Positions 35,791 to 46,720 of a stretch of 64,000 bases of DNA are shown here, piece after piece. The notes below the pieces were generated by a model that was not told where the DNA came from, made no database searches, and saw only the letters and a list, made by a program, of their open reading frames with translations. The DNA comes from Campanula takesimana (lineage: Eukaryota; Streptophyta; Magnoliopsida; Asterales; Campanulaceae). Within the stretch, counting starts at the first letter, position 1; every line of letters starts with the position of its first letter. The stretch covers positions 1 to 64,000 of the forward strand of contig JAOWBW010002540.1 in the NCBI GenBank assembly GCA_026119855.1, written 5' to 3'. The position numbers and the translations under genes were made by a program.

Positions 35791-36141
35791 TAGGGATGAC
35801 CAAACCGGAACCGGAACCGGATCGGAGAAGCACGGAACCGGAGAACCGGACCGGAGAAGCACGGAACTGGGGAGAACCGGCTAATAAACCGGAACCGGTG
35901 TAACCAAGGGCCGGTTAAGGTTCACATAAAAGGCGAACCGGAACCGGACCGGCGTTTCCATTAAAAAAAAATCTCCTGTTTTTCAATAAATTTTAACTTG
36001 TCTATTCATTATTGTATGATTTAAAAAAAAAATAGTGTGGAACCGGACCGGAACCGGATTGTGATGATCGGAACCGGTGTAACCAAAGCCCGGTTAAGGT
36101 TCATATAAAAAACGAACCGGAACCGACGTTGGCCATCCCTA
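35791..36141. mobile_element. hAT-type MITE rich in CCGGAA words
   Basis: The ends TAGGGATGACCAAA and, inverted, TAGGGATGGCCAA are flanked by GGTGAGG on both sides (35784-35790 and 36142-36148). The termini are nearly simple repeats of CCGGAA. Related to 50682-51281. Confidence 0.75.
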
Positions 36142-36250
36142 GGTGAGGGTCCAGATTGGGGTCGCCAAAGTGAAAAATGGGGTGAATAATTCCCATGCAA
36201 TTTAGTAACGTCATTTAAATATGACAAAAACTTGTGTGACAACACTCCAA

Positions 36251-37268
36251 CCCGTCTCATGGGTGAGACGGGTCATTTTTTTGACCCATTACCCGACCCA
36301 CAACCCTGCTCCAGGACCCATGGGGGGACCCTGCCACGTGGCAGCCCCTCATTGGCCCAAAAAAAAAAAATATATTTTTTTCCTTTTTTTAAAATTTTTA
36401 TATTTTTTTTTTTTTGTTTTTTTTCGGTTTGTGAAAAGTAATAGTTACCATCTCTTAAAGTAATAGTTACCATCTCTTAAAGTAATAGTCTTATTCCTAT
36501 GTTTTCTTCGTTTGCCAAAAGTAATACTTATTATAACTAAAATGTAACAAACGTGTTATTTATATGTAATAGTATTTGTACATAATTGTAATACATATGT
36601 ATAGATATCTATATGTTTTCAAACAATAAGTTACAATGAGGTCAAATTTACCATGATACATGTAAAAGTATTACATTATCTATAGAAATCTGTTACAATT
36701 TTGTCAATTAAAGTGTTACATTTACTTGTATAAACTTACTATTACATTCATATACATAAGTTATTACTTTTCAAATGGGTAAAAACGAGCTTTTGTTTTT
36801 TTAAAACAAGTATTACATTTACTTATGAACAATGTTACTTTAAGAGATGGTAACTACTCCCTCCGTCCCACCGAAAATTGCAAAACTTACCAAAATGGGC
36901 GTCCCATAGAAATTGCACATTCCATAAATGGAAAGTTTTTAATACTTTTTAATTAGTGGGTCCCACTTCTCATACTCACATCCATTAACCCACTAACTAT
37001 TCTCTACCCCACTTTCTCTCTCCCACTCAACTATCAACACTCACAACACATCACCTTTTTCACTTTTCCCTTAATTCTTGTGCCATGATTTTTTTTTGCA
37101 ATTTTCGGCGGGACGGAGGGAGTATTATTTTTTGCTAAACCACTGAAAAGCCGAAAAAATATAAAAACTCAAAAAAAAAAAAAAAAAAAAAAAACAGCCA
37201 ATGGTGGGTTGCCACGTGGCGGGTTCGGCCCATGGGTCATGGGGCGACCCGTCTCATGCATGAGACGG
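36251..37268. mobile_element. Long inverted-repeat element with hairpin ends
   Basis: Each end is itself a hairpin (CCCGTCTCA-TGGG-TGAGACGGG at 36251-36272; CCGTCTCATGCATGAGACGG at 37249-37268). The next roughly 100 bases, with GCCACGTGGCA and ATTGGC, repeat in inverted order. A second inverted pair (GTTACCATCTCTTAAAGTAA) lies further in. The middle is rich in GTTAC/GTAAC words. It has been hit by the Stowaway MITE at 36857. No transposase frame; no target duplication was resolved. Confidence 0.55.
36857..37122. mobile_element. Stowaway-type MITE
   Basis: CTCCCTCCGTCCCACCGAAA and, inverted, CTCCCTCCGTCCCGCCGAAA termini with TA on both sides; 266 bases with long inverted ends. It is nested in the hairpin-ended element. 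Confidence 0.9.
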
Positions 37269-37919
37269 ATCCCCTTGTTCTCATGGGAGACCACCTCTTT
37301 AAATATTTCCTTTTTCCTCTCTCTTTCATGATTTTTTTTAGCATACCAAATCAAATGCATCACAAGAAAGAAGATAATAAGTGGCACTTCATAATTATCG
37401 GAAGCGCACCCTTTATCAGCATCAGTAGTATAACAATTGACTTAAATTGAAAAGGTAAAATAGCATTTAAAAGGATGAATTTTGGAACAATTAATATAAC
37501 AAATGGCTTAAATTTGAAAGGGAAAAAAATAGGATTTAAAGGGAGGGAGAAAGCACAACAAGATTTAAAGGGAGGGAACGCAACAAGGCTTGAACATGGG
37601 ACATTGGGACCTATGGAAACTAACGTATCGCTCCTAACCAACTGTACTGCTGCCATTCTTGTTATATTATGCAGGTGCACAACTAATATACATATAAAAA
37701 ATAAAAAATAGTGAAATTTTAGGTTGATCAGGTGCACGTGCACCCCTCCCACTATGGGAGGTCCGCCCCTGTTCTTCTCTAAATCTACATCAATGCCTCT
37801 TCCGATTTAAATCTTGTTTTCATAATACTTCAATCAAACTAAAATTTAGAGAATGCCTCGATCGATCTGACTTTAAGAAATCACCCTCAGACAATATTTC
37901 GCTGTGAGTACCCCATATG
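37269..37919. other. Unassigned intergenic stretch
   Basis: No supported gene. The segment 37761-37772 reads GGTCCGCCCCTG, a common end of hAT-type MITEs, but I could not find a matching left end. Confidence 0.4.
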
Positions 37920-38684
37920 TGTAACACCCCAAACCTTTCAATAATAAAATAGACTTTAATCAAATACAAAATCCTCAAAATAAAGCCTGATATCCCAACG
38001 GCTAGTACAATCTAACCATAATTCAAAATAATACGGAAGCATAAATGTCTATCAACCTTAACGGCACAACCCACCAGCTTATTCAACTAAAACATTAAAG
38101 TAGTAACTTCAATCTTCTTAAATGCGCTGCCATCCTTGCGACGATCCTTCACCTACTCATTACCTGGGGAAAATATATAAAGAAGGGGTGAGCAAACAAT
38201 GCTCAGTAAGTTCATACGTGATCTCTCCGGGTACTAAGAAGAGATGACCGAAAGAACGGAGCCAAACAATATTCTCAATGAAAGGCTAATCATCAATAAC
38301 TTAACTGTAATAATCTCAAAATACAGTTACGAATACTTAAAAGAAATTGTGGCACTATCACAAGTTCGTCAATTACATAGTAACAATACACATTTTCAGG
38401 GTGTTTACACCTTTTCAGGGTGTTTAAATGAATAAGAGACCTTGCACCTTTTTCAGGGTGCTCCCTTATTAAATTAGATCATGATCATTAAACTACTTCA
38501 TCAAGTAGCATATAAATGTCTAAGTTCTTTTCAATCAAACTAGACAGTTTCATTTAATCCTTTTCAATCAGACTAATTCCTGCTAAGTCCTTTTCAATCA
38601 GACTAAGCCAACTGCATATGTTTCATTTAGATACAGCAACATTCATTCACAGTGTTCATAGGTACAAGAACACATAACACAATT
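37920..38684 (-). repeat. Chromovirus LTR, 3' part (old, minus strand)
   Basis: On the minus strand it ends TTGGGGTGTTACA and contains the CTTACTGAGCATTG words and the CCCCAG acceptor-like site that also occur in the plus-strand LTRs at 38685 and 59708. It breaks off where the plus-strand LTR begins. With 41775-42714 it appears to be one LTR split by an insertion. Confidence 0.7.
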
Positions 38685-41273
38685 TGTAATAACCGCAAAA
38701 AAAAAAAAATATTTATTTATTTAATTACTTTAAATTTGGGTACATTAATTTAATTAAATAAAAATTAGAATTAATGGATTAACTAAGTGTGGGCCGAAAA
38801 ATTGGGTTGTTAGTTAAATAGACCCAAGCCCAAATAACAATTACTCAAATATAAAAACCTTAGTTAGTAAATTTTAGGTTTTACTCTTAATTTATCAAAA
38901 CAACAAAACAAACAAAACCCTACCCACACCCAAGAACAGCCGCCGGCCAAGAGGAGAAAAGGGAGGAGAGTTCGACATTTTTTTTGAAGATTAATCCGAT
39001 CATTCTCAAGGTAATGTCAAACCCCATCTTCTAAAATTTATTTCATTGGATTTGGATGAATAAATCTTAATCGAGGCATGTTAAAAGAAATAGTCATTAG
39101 GGTTTTGCATGCTAGTAAATTAATGGTGAAATTTTAATGGTTAAAGGTTTAAATCTAAATGCTATGATAAAACGATGATTTCATGCTTAGTCTTATTTTG
39201 TTTAAGTTTGATTCTATGATCATGAATGGGAAGAATAAATATTTTATAATGTATGGAAATTGATCAAATAAGGAATTGAGGTTAATTAGGATTTAACAAA
39301 AAGAAGAAAAATATGGGTTTACACCCATAATGGGTTCGGCCGAATGGCCTAAATGAGAGGGGAAAATTGTTTGTTGATTTTAATGATTATTGTTATTGGT
39401 TTGTGAATAAATTGATGTTGGGAAATTTCTGAAAAATTAAAGAACAAGAAAAATCAACCAAATCAATGAATATTGATGATAGAGAATTCGGCTATGGTCA
39501 TATAGATTGGGTGTTGATTCTTGATCTAAGATGTTAAGGGTTAAGATGGAGAAGTTAGTGTGTTCGTTAAGTTCGTAACGGAAAGGAAGTATGAACCTTA
39601 GGAAAATCATTGGGAAGTTAGAAAATTAACTTGAGAAAATAGAATAAGTATTTAGAAGACCTTGAAAGTTAGAAAGTTAACGAGAAGAATGAAGATTAAA
39701 AGAATTCAGTTAGTTTCCTGACGAAAAAGGATTAAACTGAAAAAGGTTAAAGTTAGAAGAAATAAAAAGGAAACCTTTGAAGTTAGAGGGGTCTAAGTGG
39801 TTAAAAAGAAACTTGGGGGACCTTTATGAACAAACTCAAAGTTGAAGGACCCATTTGCAATTAACCCAAAGTTAAAGGACCGATTTGCAATTAACCCAAA
39901 GTTGAAGGACCAATTTGCAATTAACCCAAAGTTGAAGGACCAATTTGCAATTAACCCAAAGTTGAAGGACCAATTTGCAATTAATCCAAAGTTGAGGGAC
40001 CGAATTGTAATTAAACCAAAGTTAGAGGACTTAATTACAATTATATTAAAGTTAAAGGACTGACTCGCAAATCCAAGTCAGAAACCTAAACATAAGGAAA
40101 AGAGTAACGAAGTAAAGAAGTAAAAACTCATCTCTCAGTTAACTAAGTAGAAGTAGTTAACATTATAAGAGAGTACTAAAGTAAATTACTCGGTGCCTTG
40201 TAGATTTGCACAGAGAGGAGATTGCAAGGAAAAGCAATTCAGGTAAGGGATTACGTTCCTTACTATTATTTGAACTCCTGTTTATTGGAATTCTATATTC
40301 TTTCTACAAGTTAGACTATCAGTATGGCATGATAGTATTTGAATAAACTCCGCGTTATTGAACGTTCTTTTGGAAGAATCCTTACTTAGTGATGTCCTCA
40401 TTGATCTACTAAGTATCGAAGATTGAAACTTGTTATCACATACTTGTACCTTAGTATGTTCTCATTCTAACTTGTAAGTTAATCACTTACTTGTTAGAGT
40501 GGCCAATGTCCAGTTAGAAAAGACATTGACGGGACAGTCCAGTTAGAAAAGACTCGTCCTTAAACTAGGGATTGCATGAGTGATCACATGCCCTCTCTCA
40601 GGAATTGTCTGATTACAAGGATAATTCTAGACCCCGAGCATATATGTGTGGATACCATATATGTTACGACCTACACTAATGGCTTGGAAAAAGCTAGGTG
40701 TACAAAATTGTACCTTTGGCATTGAGGTTATAATGTACGTTACCTTGGAATTGACGGAACTTGAATGAATCCCTTTGGATTGTAGTGCCATAACCCTTTG
40801 AAAGTAAAATCTTAAAAGTAATACGGCTGTATTGTTCTGCAGTCTTGAATCAAAAGTAACTGAACCTATCCTTGTAAAAGTTATTCATAGTATTTGTTCT
40901 GGTCGTCTCTCCTTAGTAACCGGAGAGGCCACGTATGAACTTACTGAGCATTCGTTCGCTCATCCCTTCTCTATAATTTTATTTCAGGATTTAAGTAGAA
41001 GGGCAAGAGAAGGAGAGCAGCCGTAGGAAGAACGGCAGATTGAAGAATTCTTATTTAGTTATCTTAAGAATCTTATTTAATTGGTGTAAGTTAAAGTACA
41101 TTGATGGCTAGGGTTGTTTACCAGCCAAGACAAGTTTTTAAGTTACGCTTCCGCATTTATTTTGAATTGATGATGTAATAAAGGGTCAGTTATGAACCCT
41201 AAATTGAGGTATTAATTATTGTTATTAATGCCATTAAATGCTCAGATACAGTAAGAAAATTCGGGGTGTTATA
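38685..41273 (+). repeat. 5' LTR of a plus-strand chromovirus (Ty3/gypsy), truncated element
   Basis: It starts TGTAATAACCG, ends CGGGGTGTTATA, and is followed by a primer site. It is related to the LTR at 59708-61941 in several blocks. A TATAAAAA box is near 38851. A 30-base tandem repeat swells it to 2589 bases. Splice-like signals are at 39011, 40203/40204, 40242/40243 and 40987/40988. The element's gag and pol are gone. Confidence 0.8.
39837..40066 (+). repeat. 30-base minisatellite inside the LTR
   Basis: Between seven and eight copies of a unit like AAAGTTGAAGGACCAATTTG plus ten more bases, with later copies more diverged. It reads through as a repeated peptide but has no other sign of being coding. 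Confidence 0.93.
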
Positions 41274-41275
41274 GT

Positions 41276-41287
41276 TGGTATCAGAGC
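41276..41287 (+). other. Primer binding site of the truncated chromovirus
   Basis: TGGTATCAGAGC two bases after the LTR, complementary to initiator methionine tRNA. Confidence 0.88.
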
Positions 41288-41551
41288 AATGGCTTTAGGT
41301 CTTATGGGAGAAAACTGAAAGTTAAGACTAATGGGAGAACTTAGTACTTGACTTGAATAAGGTCTTACTTGAGGAAGTTCAAGTGATAAAATCTATCTCT
41401 AGGAATAACAATAGGGGTGTACGTAAAGTATGAATACACTTGGGGAAGTAGAAACCTATTCAGTTCATGTCTATCTATATTCTACAAATATGATATAATG
41501 AAATCTTGGGATTATGTACTAATTAAGTTTATTGTTGGTATGTGTAGGATC

Positions 41552-41716
41552 ATGCTGAGGAGACCAATGAAATCTGTAAGGTACAGTGCTACCCTAAAGG
41601 AAGACATAGAAGCCAAGGAGAACATCATTAAGCAGTTAACTAAGGAGCTACGCAAGACTAAAAGAGAGCTTAAGAAGGAGACTCTAGGAGTTCAAATACT
41701 ACCGACCACTAGGTAG
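41552..41716 (+). CDS. Short Lys-rich coiled-coil frame in the chromovirus leader
   Basis: ATG at 41552, 54 codons, beginning MLRRPMKS and then a heptad-like Lys/Glu stretch. It lies about 280 bases after the LTR, the same place as the AT-hook frame at 62287 in the other chromovirus. An AG acceptor-like site comes just before the ATG (GTATGTGTAG). It could be a shortened relative of that frame: both are Lys-rich at the start, but sequence identity is too low to call by eye. Confidence 0.35.
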   Translation: MLRRPMKSVRYSATLKEDIEAKENIIKQLTKELRKTKRELKKETLGVQILPTTR

Positions 41717-41774
41717 CTACACTTTAGAAAGAATATGAGGATCCTATTTCAAAGGGTGAAACTCAAAAATACTA

Positions 41775-42111
41775 GGAAAGTAATCCCTTACCTCGGCTTG
41801 CTTACTTCTCTTTGCAAAACCGCGGGCGCGAATCTACAATCATGCAAAATAATACTCTTAGACAAAAGTAAATACTATTTACTTTCCGTCCCATTCATAC
41901 TTTATTTTCTTTCGTTAACCTATGAGTTAATCTCTTTTTAACTCCTTCTATGGTTAACTACACATTCTAGGGTTTCCCAATTACCCAATTAATTTTACCA
42001 AAGTGCTCCTAGGGTTTCACCAAAATACCCCTAGGGTTTACCATCTTCAATTTCCATTATTATTTTCTAACACTCCATTACACACACTAGTTTTACCTTT
42101 CGTAGCACACA

Positions 42112-42146
<35 letters not shown>

Positions 42147-42714
42147 CACACACACACACACTGCCTTCACACACACGGCACACCACACACACACACACAC
42201 ACACTGCGCACAAACACACACTGCATAGTGCACGCACACATACACACACTGCACCGCACACACACACACACAACACACATGCATACACAACACGCCCTCA
42301 CAATCTTCCTTCTTAAACCCTAGGCATGCAAACCCTAGATTATCATAATTCTTTTAGGGTTCTAAATCATTAATTCCCATGATTCAAACGGAAGAGAAAA
42401 GATTAGGGAGATTGGGGAGTACCTTCGAAGATCAAATCCGGACTCCTCCCATTCTCTCTCGGTTTCTCTCTCTTTCTTTCTATATGTTTCTCTTTTCTTC
42501 TTTGACAATTAAAGAGGCTAGGGTTTTCTTAGAGAGGTAATAAAGGGTTTCCAACTCCTAACCCAAAAATTATTCCTTCTCCAATTAAAATAAAGATTCA
42601 GCTTTACTTTGACCCAATAACTAAACCCAATGCTTTCTTTAATGAATCGGTCCAATTAATAAATAAAAGAGTCCAAAATAAAAATAAAAAGGGGGAGGAG
42701 GGCCGGTTATTACA
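41775..42714 (-). repeat. Chromovirus LTR, 5' part (old, minus strand)
   Basis: On the minus strand it starts TGTAATAACCGGCCC, matching the start at 59708, and runs through a GT-rich microsatellite and the 42-base micro-exon-like block to GTAAGGGATTAC, where it ends at 41775. It pairs with 37920-38684 as the two parts of one LTR, minus a lost middle. Confidence 0.7.
42105..42290. repeat. CA-rich microsatellite in the old LTR
   Basis: Imperfect CA runs broken by CTGC-containing words. The equivalent place in the LTR at 59708 is a GT-rich run (60186-60470) in the opposite direction. Confidence 0.93.
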
Positions 42715-43062
42715 ATATGGCCATATACTAGAGAATTTATACGGATGTGTAAATGCCCACCAGGTATTTCAAAATCAACGAAACATCTTTGTGCAGTAAG
42801 AACAATGACATCCTCGTTTTTATAAGATAATGGATATCCGTCATTTGCAATTGCAAGAGGAAGAAAATAACATACAAACAAACAAATATAAACTCTCGAC
42901 GAATAAGATAAAGCAACGACTCTTAACTGAATAAAGACTTCTCATATGACAAAAGAGTATTAAAAATTATGAAAGACCATGATCATACTATTACAAATTA
43001 AACATAATAAAAATAACAAACATAATTATTTATATTCTTGATAATACAAAAGAATGTATTTC
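42715..43062. other. Unassigned AT-rich stretch
   Basis: No repeat end, frame or regulatory site could be supported. Confidence 0.5.
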
Positions 43063-43312
43063 CTCCGTTCCATTTGAAAATTTTAAAAAATTCCATTTTG
43101 GCTGTTCCATTTTAAACTTCAAAATCTAAAAAAGAAAGTTTTTTATATTTTTTTATTTGTGGGCCCCACGTGTCATCTCACAACAATTACCCACTAACTA
43201 TTTCTTACCCCACTTTCTCTTTCCTACCAAACCATCTACACTCACAACACATCAGCTTTTTTGTAATTCTTGAAATTAAAAATTTTTTGAAGCTTAAATT
43301 GAGACGGATATG
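43063..43312. mobile_element. Degenerate Stowaway-type MITE
   Basis: The left end CTCCGTTCCATTTGAAAATT and the inverted right end ATCCGTCTCAATTTAAGCTT match loosely. Edges approximate. Confidence 0.5.
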
Positions 43313-43687
43313 TATCGAAAAACTGATAGCTCTCTAGAGGGAGGTAGTAAACTGTTGATGGCTTTTTGGGGAGAGAGATGAGCGGGAGATGCTATTTCCA
43401 TTTGGTTGGAGATGGGCCCAACAACGACACATCATGTCCGTTTACCCGTTACATTGCCCTACTTTTTGCTTGCAAAAATTGGAAAAAATTATTGCTTCAA
43501 AAAATCAACTATTACTTTAATAATTATTTCCTATTTACTGCTATCTCTATCTCAAAATATTTGGATATTTACATTCAATTTTAATATATATCTCTATTAC
43601 CTATTATTTCTTTTAGCAAATAATTTTACTATTTAAAAAAAAAATCTACCTCCATCACTGAAAAAGAGTAGATAATGTTCATATATT

Positions 43688-43973
43688 CTATCCGTCCCAA
43701 TTTAAACTTTAAAAAAATTTTGGGTTCAAAATTTTAGAAAAAAATGATGTGTTGTGAGTGTAGATGGTTTGGTATGAGAGAGAAAGTGTAGTAATGAATA
43801 GTTAGTGAGTAATTGTTGTGAGTATGATATGTTGGGCCCATAAATAAAGAAATATAAAAAGAAATCTTTTTAAGTATTGAAGTTTAAAATGATTGATTTA
43901 AAATGAAAATTTTTGAAATTAAAATAATTGATTTAAATAATTTTTTTTAAAATTTAAAATAAAACGGAGGGAG
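43688..43973. mobile_element. Degenerate Stowaway-type MITE
   Basis: The left end CTATCCGTCCCAATTTAAAC and, inverted, CTCCCTCCGTTTTATTTTAAA. About 285 bases; edges approximate. Confidence 0.6.
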
Positions 43974-44107
43974 GAAGACGGGTGCTCATATATAATGGAA
44001 AAGAGGTTTGTTTGGGGGAGGTTGGGAATAGCCTGTGCTCCCACCACCGCAAACATATGCATCATTCACCGTCCACATCATCCCCCAATGCTTTCCCATG
44101 TAATGTA

Positions 44108-44420
44108 CTCCCTCCGTCTTATGTTAGCGTGGATTTTTCTTATGTTAGCGTGGATTTTTTTCTTTTTTCGTCTGTCTTAGGTCAGTGTGATTTGTCCTAA
44201 AATAGCAAAGAATCTTTACTATTCCTCCCACTCATTCTCTCTTGCTTTACTTTTACACTCACAACACCAATCAACTTACTATTCCTCCCACTCATTCTCT
44301 CTCCTATTTAATTTTTCATACTCATAAACACTTCCTTCCATTATTAATCTCTCTTATTTTTTTTTTTTTAATTTGTGTGCTTAAAATTTTGGTCCACACT
44401 AACTAGAGAGACAGAGGGAG
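44108..44420. mobile_element. Stowaway-type MITE with a 20-base internal duplication
   Basis: CTCCCTCCGTCTTATGTTAG and, inverted, CTCCCTCTGTCTCTCTAGTTAG ends with TA on both sides. The unit TTATGTTAGCGTGGATTTTT is repeated in tandem at the left end. Confidence 0.85.
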
Positions 44421-44559
44421 TAAAAAGCTATTTTTGGGGTTCCACTGCTTTGCCCCTGGTCCCCTTTTAACATTAACCACTCTCTCCTTGCTGTTGTTAG
44501 CTTCTTAAGTAGTACTCTTACGTACAACTTTTACCTCTCACCTCAAAGTTCTAGACTTA

Positions 44560-44785
44560 CTCCCTCCGTCTTATTTTAAGAGTAAAAAAATGAATGTGTT
44601 CAAGAATTAAGGAAAAAGTGATGTGTTGATAGTTTGGTAGGAGAGAGAAAGTGGGGTAGAGAAGAGTTAGTGAATAATTGTTGTGAGTATGACATGTAGG
44701 GCCCACTTTCCATTTTAGGATTTTGACTCTTAAAATGAGACGCTTTTTTAGGAAATTTTTGACTTTTAAAATGTGACGGAGGGAG
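44560..44785. mobile_element. Stowaway-type MITE
   Basis: CTCCCTCCGTCTTATTTTAA and, inverted, CTCCCTCCGTCACATTTTAA ends, TA on both sides, 226 bases. Confidence 0.85.
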
Positions 44786-45238
44786 TATTTCACATTACAC
44801 CAAAATTATGTTTTATTCCATTTTTAGTCCTTCAAGTATACAAAGAGTTTCCAAATGGTCCAACCAGAGAGCAGTTTCAAGTTTGGATTGGATTGGTACT
44901 TGAAGGAGTACGTTACTATTTGCACGTTACTATTTCTTTAATCTTGGGACGGAAATATGTTTCTTTTTATGTCTTAGCTAAGAGGTGCTGGTAGGGATCA
45001 AACTCTAAATCTTACAGTTGGTGAGGCTTGGTTTTTACAACTGAGTCCCTCTTATAAATATTAAACTGGTAAATGGCAAACAATTAAGACAAGACCTTGT
45101 CAGCTACTACCTCGGTTTCAAAGTGAAGGTCCTCAGGCCCTATTAGACCTTATGGAATAAAAAATGTTGTTGCGAGTTGACTTTGACCTTTATTCTATAT
45201 GGAACGACCTTTTTCTAACACAAAGGGCTTCATATAGT
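44786..45238. other. Unassigned intergenic stretch
   Basis: No gene or element end was recognised in it. Confidence 0.5.
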
Positions 45239-45247
45239 AACAATGAA

Positions 45248-46331
45248 GGGTTAATTATAATTTAAGGCCTGAACTCTATAGGGTGTTCCCCAAGCGGAGC
45301 TTAAAGTTATTTTTTTGGCGAATCAGGGCTCAATGCGTTTTTTCCTAATCAATCTAGGGCTTTTTGACGGAATTCGTTAGAAATCTTGTTAAAGCACCAT
45401 GTGACGTGCACGTGATTAACAGGCTGGACTAGTTTGAATTTATATTGCTACATAAGGGGTTTAGTGCATATTTATGAAAATATGGGAAGGATAAGAAAAT
45501 AATTCTAAACAATCCCTAACCCCCTTCATCCCTCCGACGTTCATACGCCTGGCAACCAACGCTCATTCCACCGACAACCCTTCCCATCTCCACCATTACA
45601 AATCAAAATCATCTCAAACCAAAAGGACAAACAATAAACAGAGCACAATTCACATATCCTCAAATTTCTAAGCGTAAAAAAACAGAGCAGGTGAGTGATG
45701 GGCAAGTACATGAGGAAAGCTAATATCACAACCGACGTTGTTGTCATGGGACTCTTCTCCGACAAAACCCTAGCTTTACAACGACTACAACACAAAGGAT
45801 CAACCAAAACCTCGCCGCCTACCTTCAATAACCTGATTATCTTACCTTCAACTCTGCACCCGAGCCAAAACCCTAGATTTTTTTTTTTTTTTTTTGAAAC
45901 CATTTAGTTTTTATTTGTGTTGTAAGTCTTTTACTTATAGTTATTTTTTATGTTAATAAGTAAACTAATAGAAAAATTAAATGTAATTAATCATCATTTA
46001 TAAATGATAATGATAATTCCTTTATTGTTTTTTTAGTACTATTTTAATATTAAATTATTTAGTATTTAAAAAAGAAACTTAATTTTACAACCCTTTAAAT
46101 TTAAGAATTTGCATTAAACCCCTTAATAGCTAATATAAATTCAAACTAGTCAAGTCTGTTAATCATGTGCACGTCACATGGTGCTTTAACAAGATTTTTA
46201 ACGAATTCCGTCAAAAAACTCTAGATTGATTGGAAAAAAACCGCATTGAGCCTCGATTCGCTAAAAAAATAACTTTAAGCCCCGCTTGGGGAACACCCTA
46301 TAGAGTTCAGGCCCTAAATTGTAACTAACCC
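45248..46331. mobile_element. Mutator-like element (Pack-MULE candidate)
   Basis: Inverted ends of about 210-230 bases (starting GGGTTAATTATAATTTAAGG and, inverted, GGGTTAGTTACAATTTAGGG) bracket a 0.6 kb middle. The nine-base flanks AACAATGAA (45239-45247 and 46332-46340) are identical, as expected for Mutator-like transposition. No transposase frame is present. The middle holds a piece that looks like a host gene exon (next entry). Confidence 0.88.
45698..45907 (+). pseudogene. Captured fragment resembling exon 1 of an ICK/KRP cyclin-dependent kinase inhibitor
   Basis: Inside the Mutator-like element an ATG opens MGKYMRKANITTDVVVM, followed by KTLALQRLQ. KRP3-type CDK inhibitors begin with a closely similar MGKYM(K/R)K..(I/V)TG..(A/S)VM and then RTRAKTLAL(Q/K)RL. 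A second copy of the RTRAKTL coding word occurs out of frame at about 45854-45876, so the captured piece has been rearranged. The frame ends in a poly-T tract coding phenylalanines, and the C-terminal CDK-binding part of a KRP is absent. Any product would lack inhibitor function. The match is from memory of the family and needs a search. Confidence 0.55.
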
Positions 46332-46388
46332 AACAATGAATTATGTAAGAATTCTGATTTTATCGTCAAATTATGGAACCAACTATTC

Positions 46389-46616
46389 GCTCTCCGTCTC
46401 ATTTTAAATTGCACAAAAATTAAAGAAAAAGTAGAAAAAGTGATGTGTTGTTAGTGTAGATAGTTTGGTAAGAGAGAGAAAGTGGGGTAGGGAATACTTA
46501 GTGGGTTAGTTGATGCGAGTATGCAAGTGGGTAAAAACTTTTCATTTTTAGATTTTACAATTTTTATGAGAAAAACAATATAACAAATTTTTCAATTTAA
46601 AGTGGGATGGAGGGAG
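46389..46616. mobile_element. Stowaway-type MITE
   Basis: The right end, inverted, CTCCCTCCATCCCACTTTAAA, and the left end GCTCTCCGTCTCATTTTAAA match. TA follows at 46617. The left edge is approximate. Confidence 0.65.
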
Positions 46617-46618
46617 TA

Positions 46619-46720
46619 TCTATATATCTATATAATATATAAAGCAAGAAACATTTTTAGGCTTCCCAGCGCGCCACGTGGAATAGTGACGTGGAAATTA
46701 GGTTGAAGCAAGTAAGACAA
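46619..46720 (+). mobile_element. Helitron-like 5' terminus
   Basis: TCTATATATCTATATAATAT followed by ATAAAGCAAGAAAC and a CGCGCCACGTGG stretch. Plant Helitrons often start TC...TATAAAGC and carry a CCACGT element soon after. The body and 3' hairpin of this copy were not found nearby. Confidence 0.45.

Noticed and set aside
39837..40066. CRISPR-like or peptide-repeat locus
   Set aside because: A head-to-tail 30-base minisatellite without spacers, inside a plant LTR.
42067..42323. Open frames in several frames over the CA-rich tract
   Set aside because: Cys/Val and His/Thr repeats result from the dinucleotide repeat; no start context or family.
45541..45903. 120-codon minus-strand frame in the Mutator-like element
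   Set aside because: It runs opposite to the KRP-like frame and has no family features; it is the shadow of that fragment.
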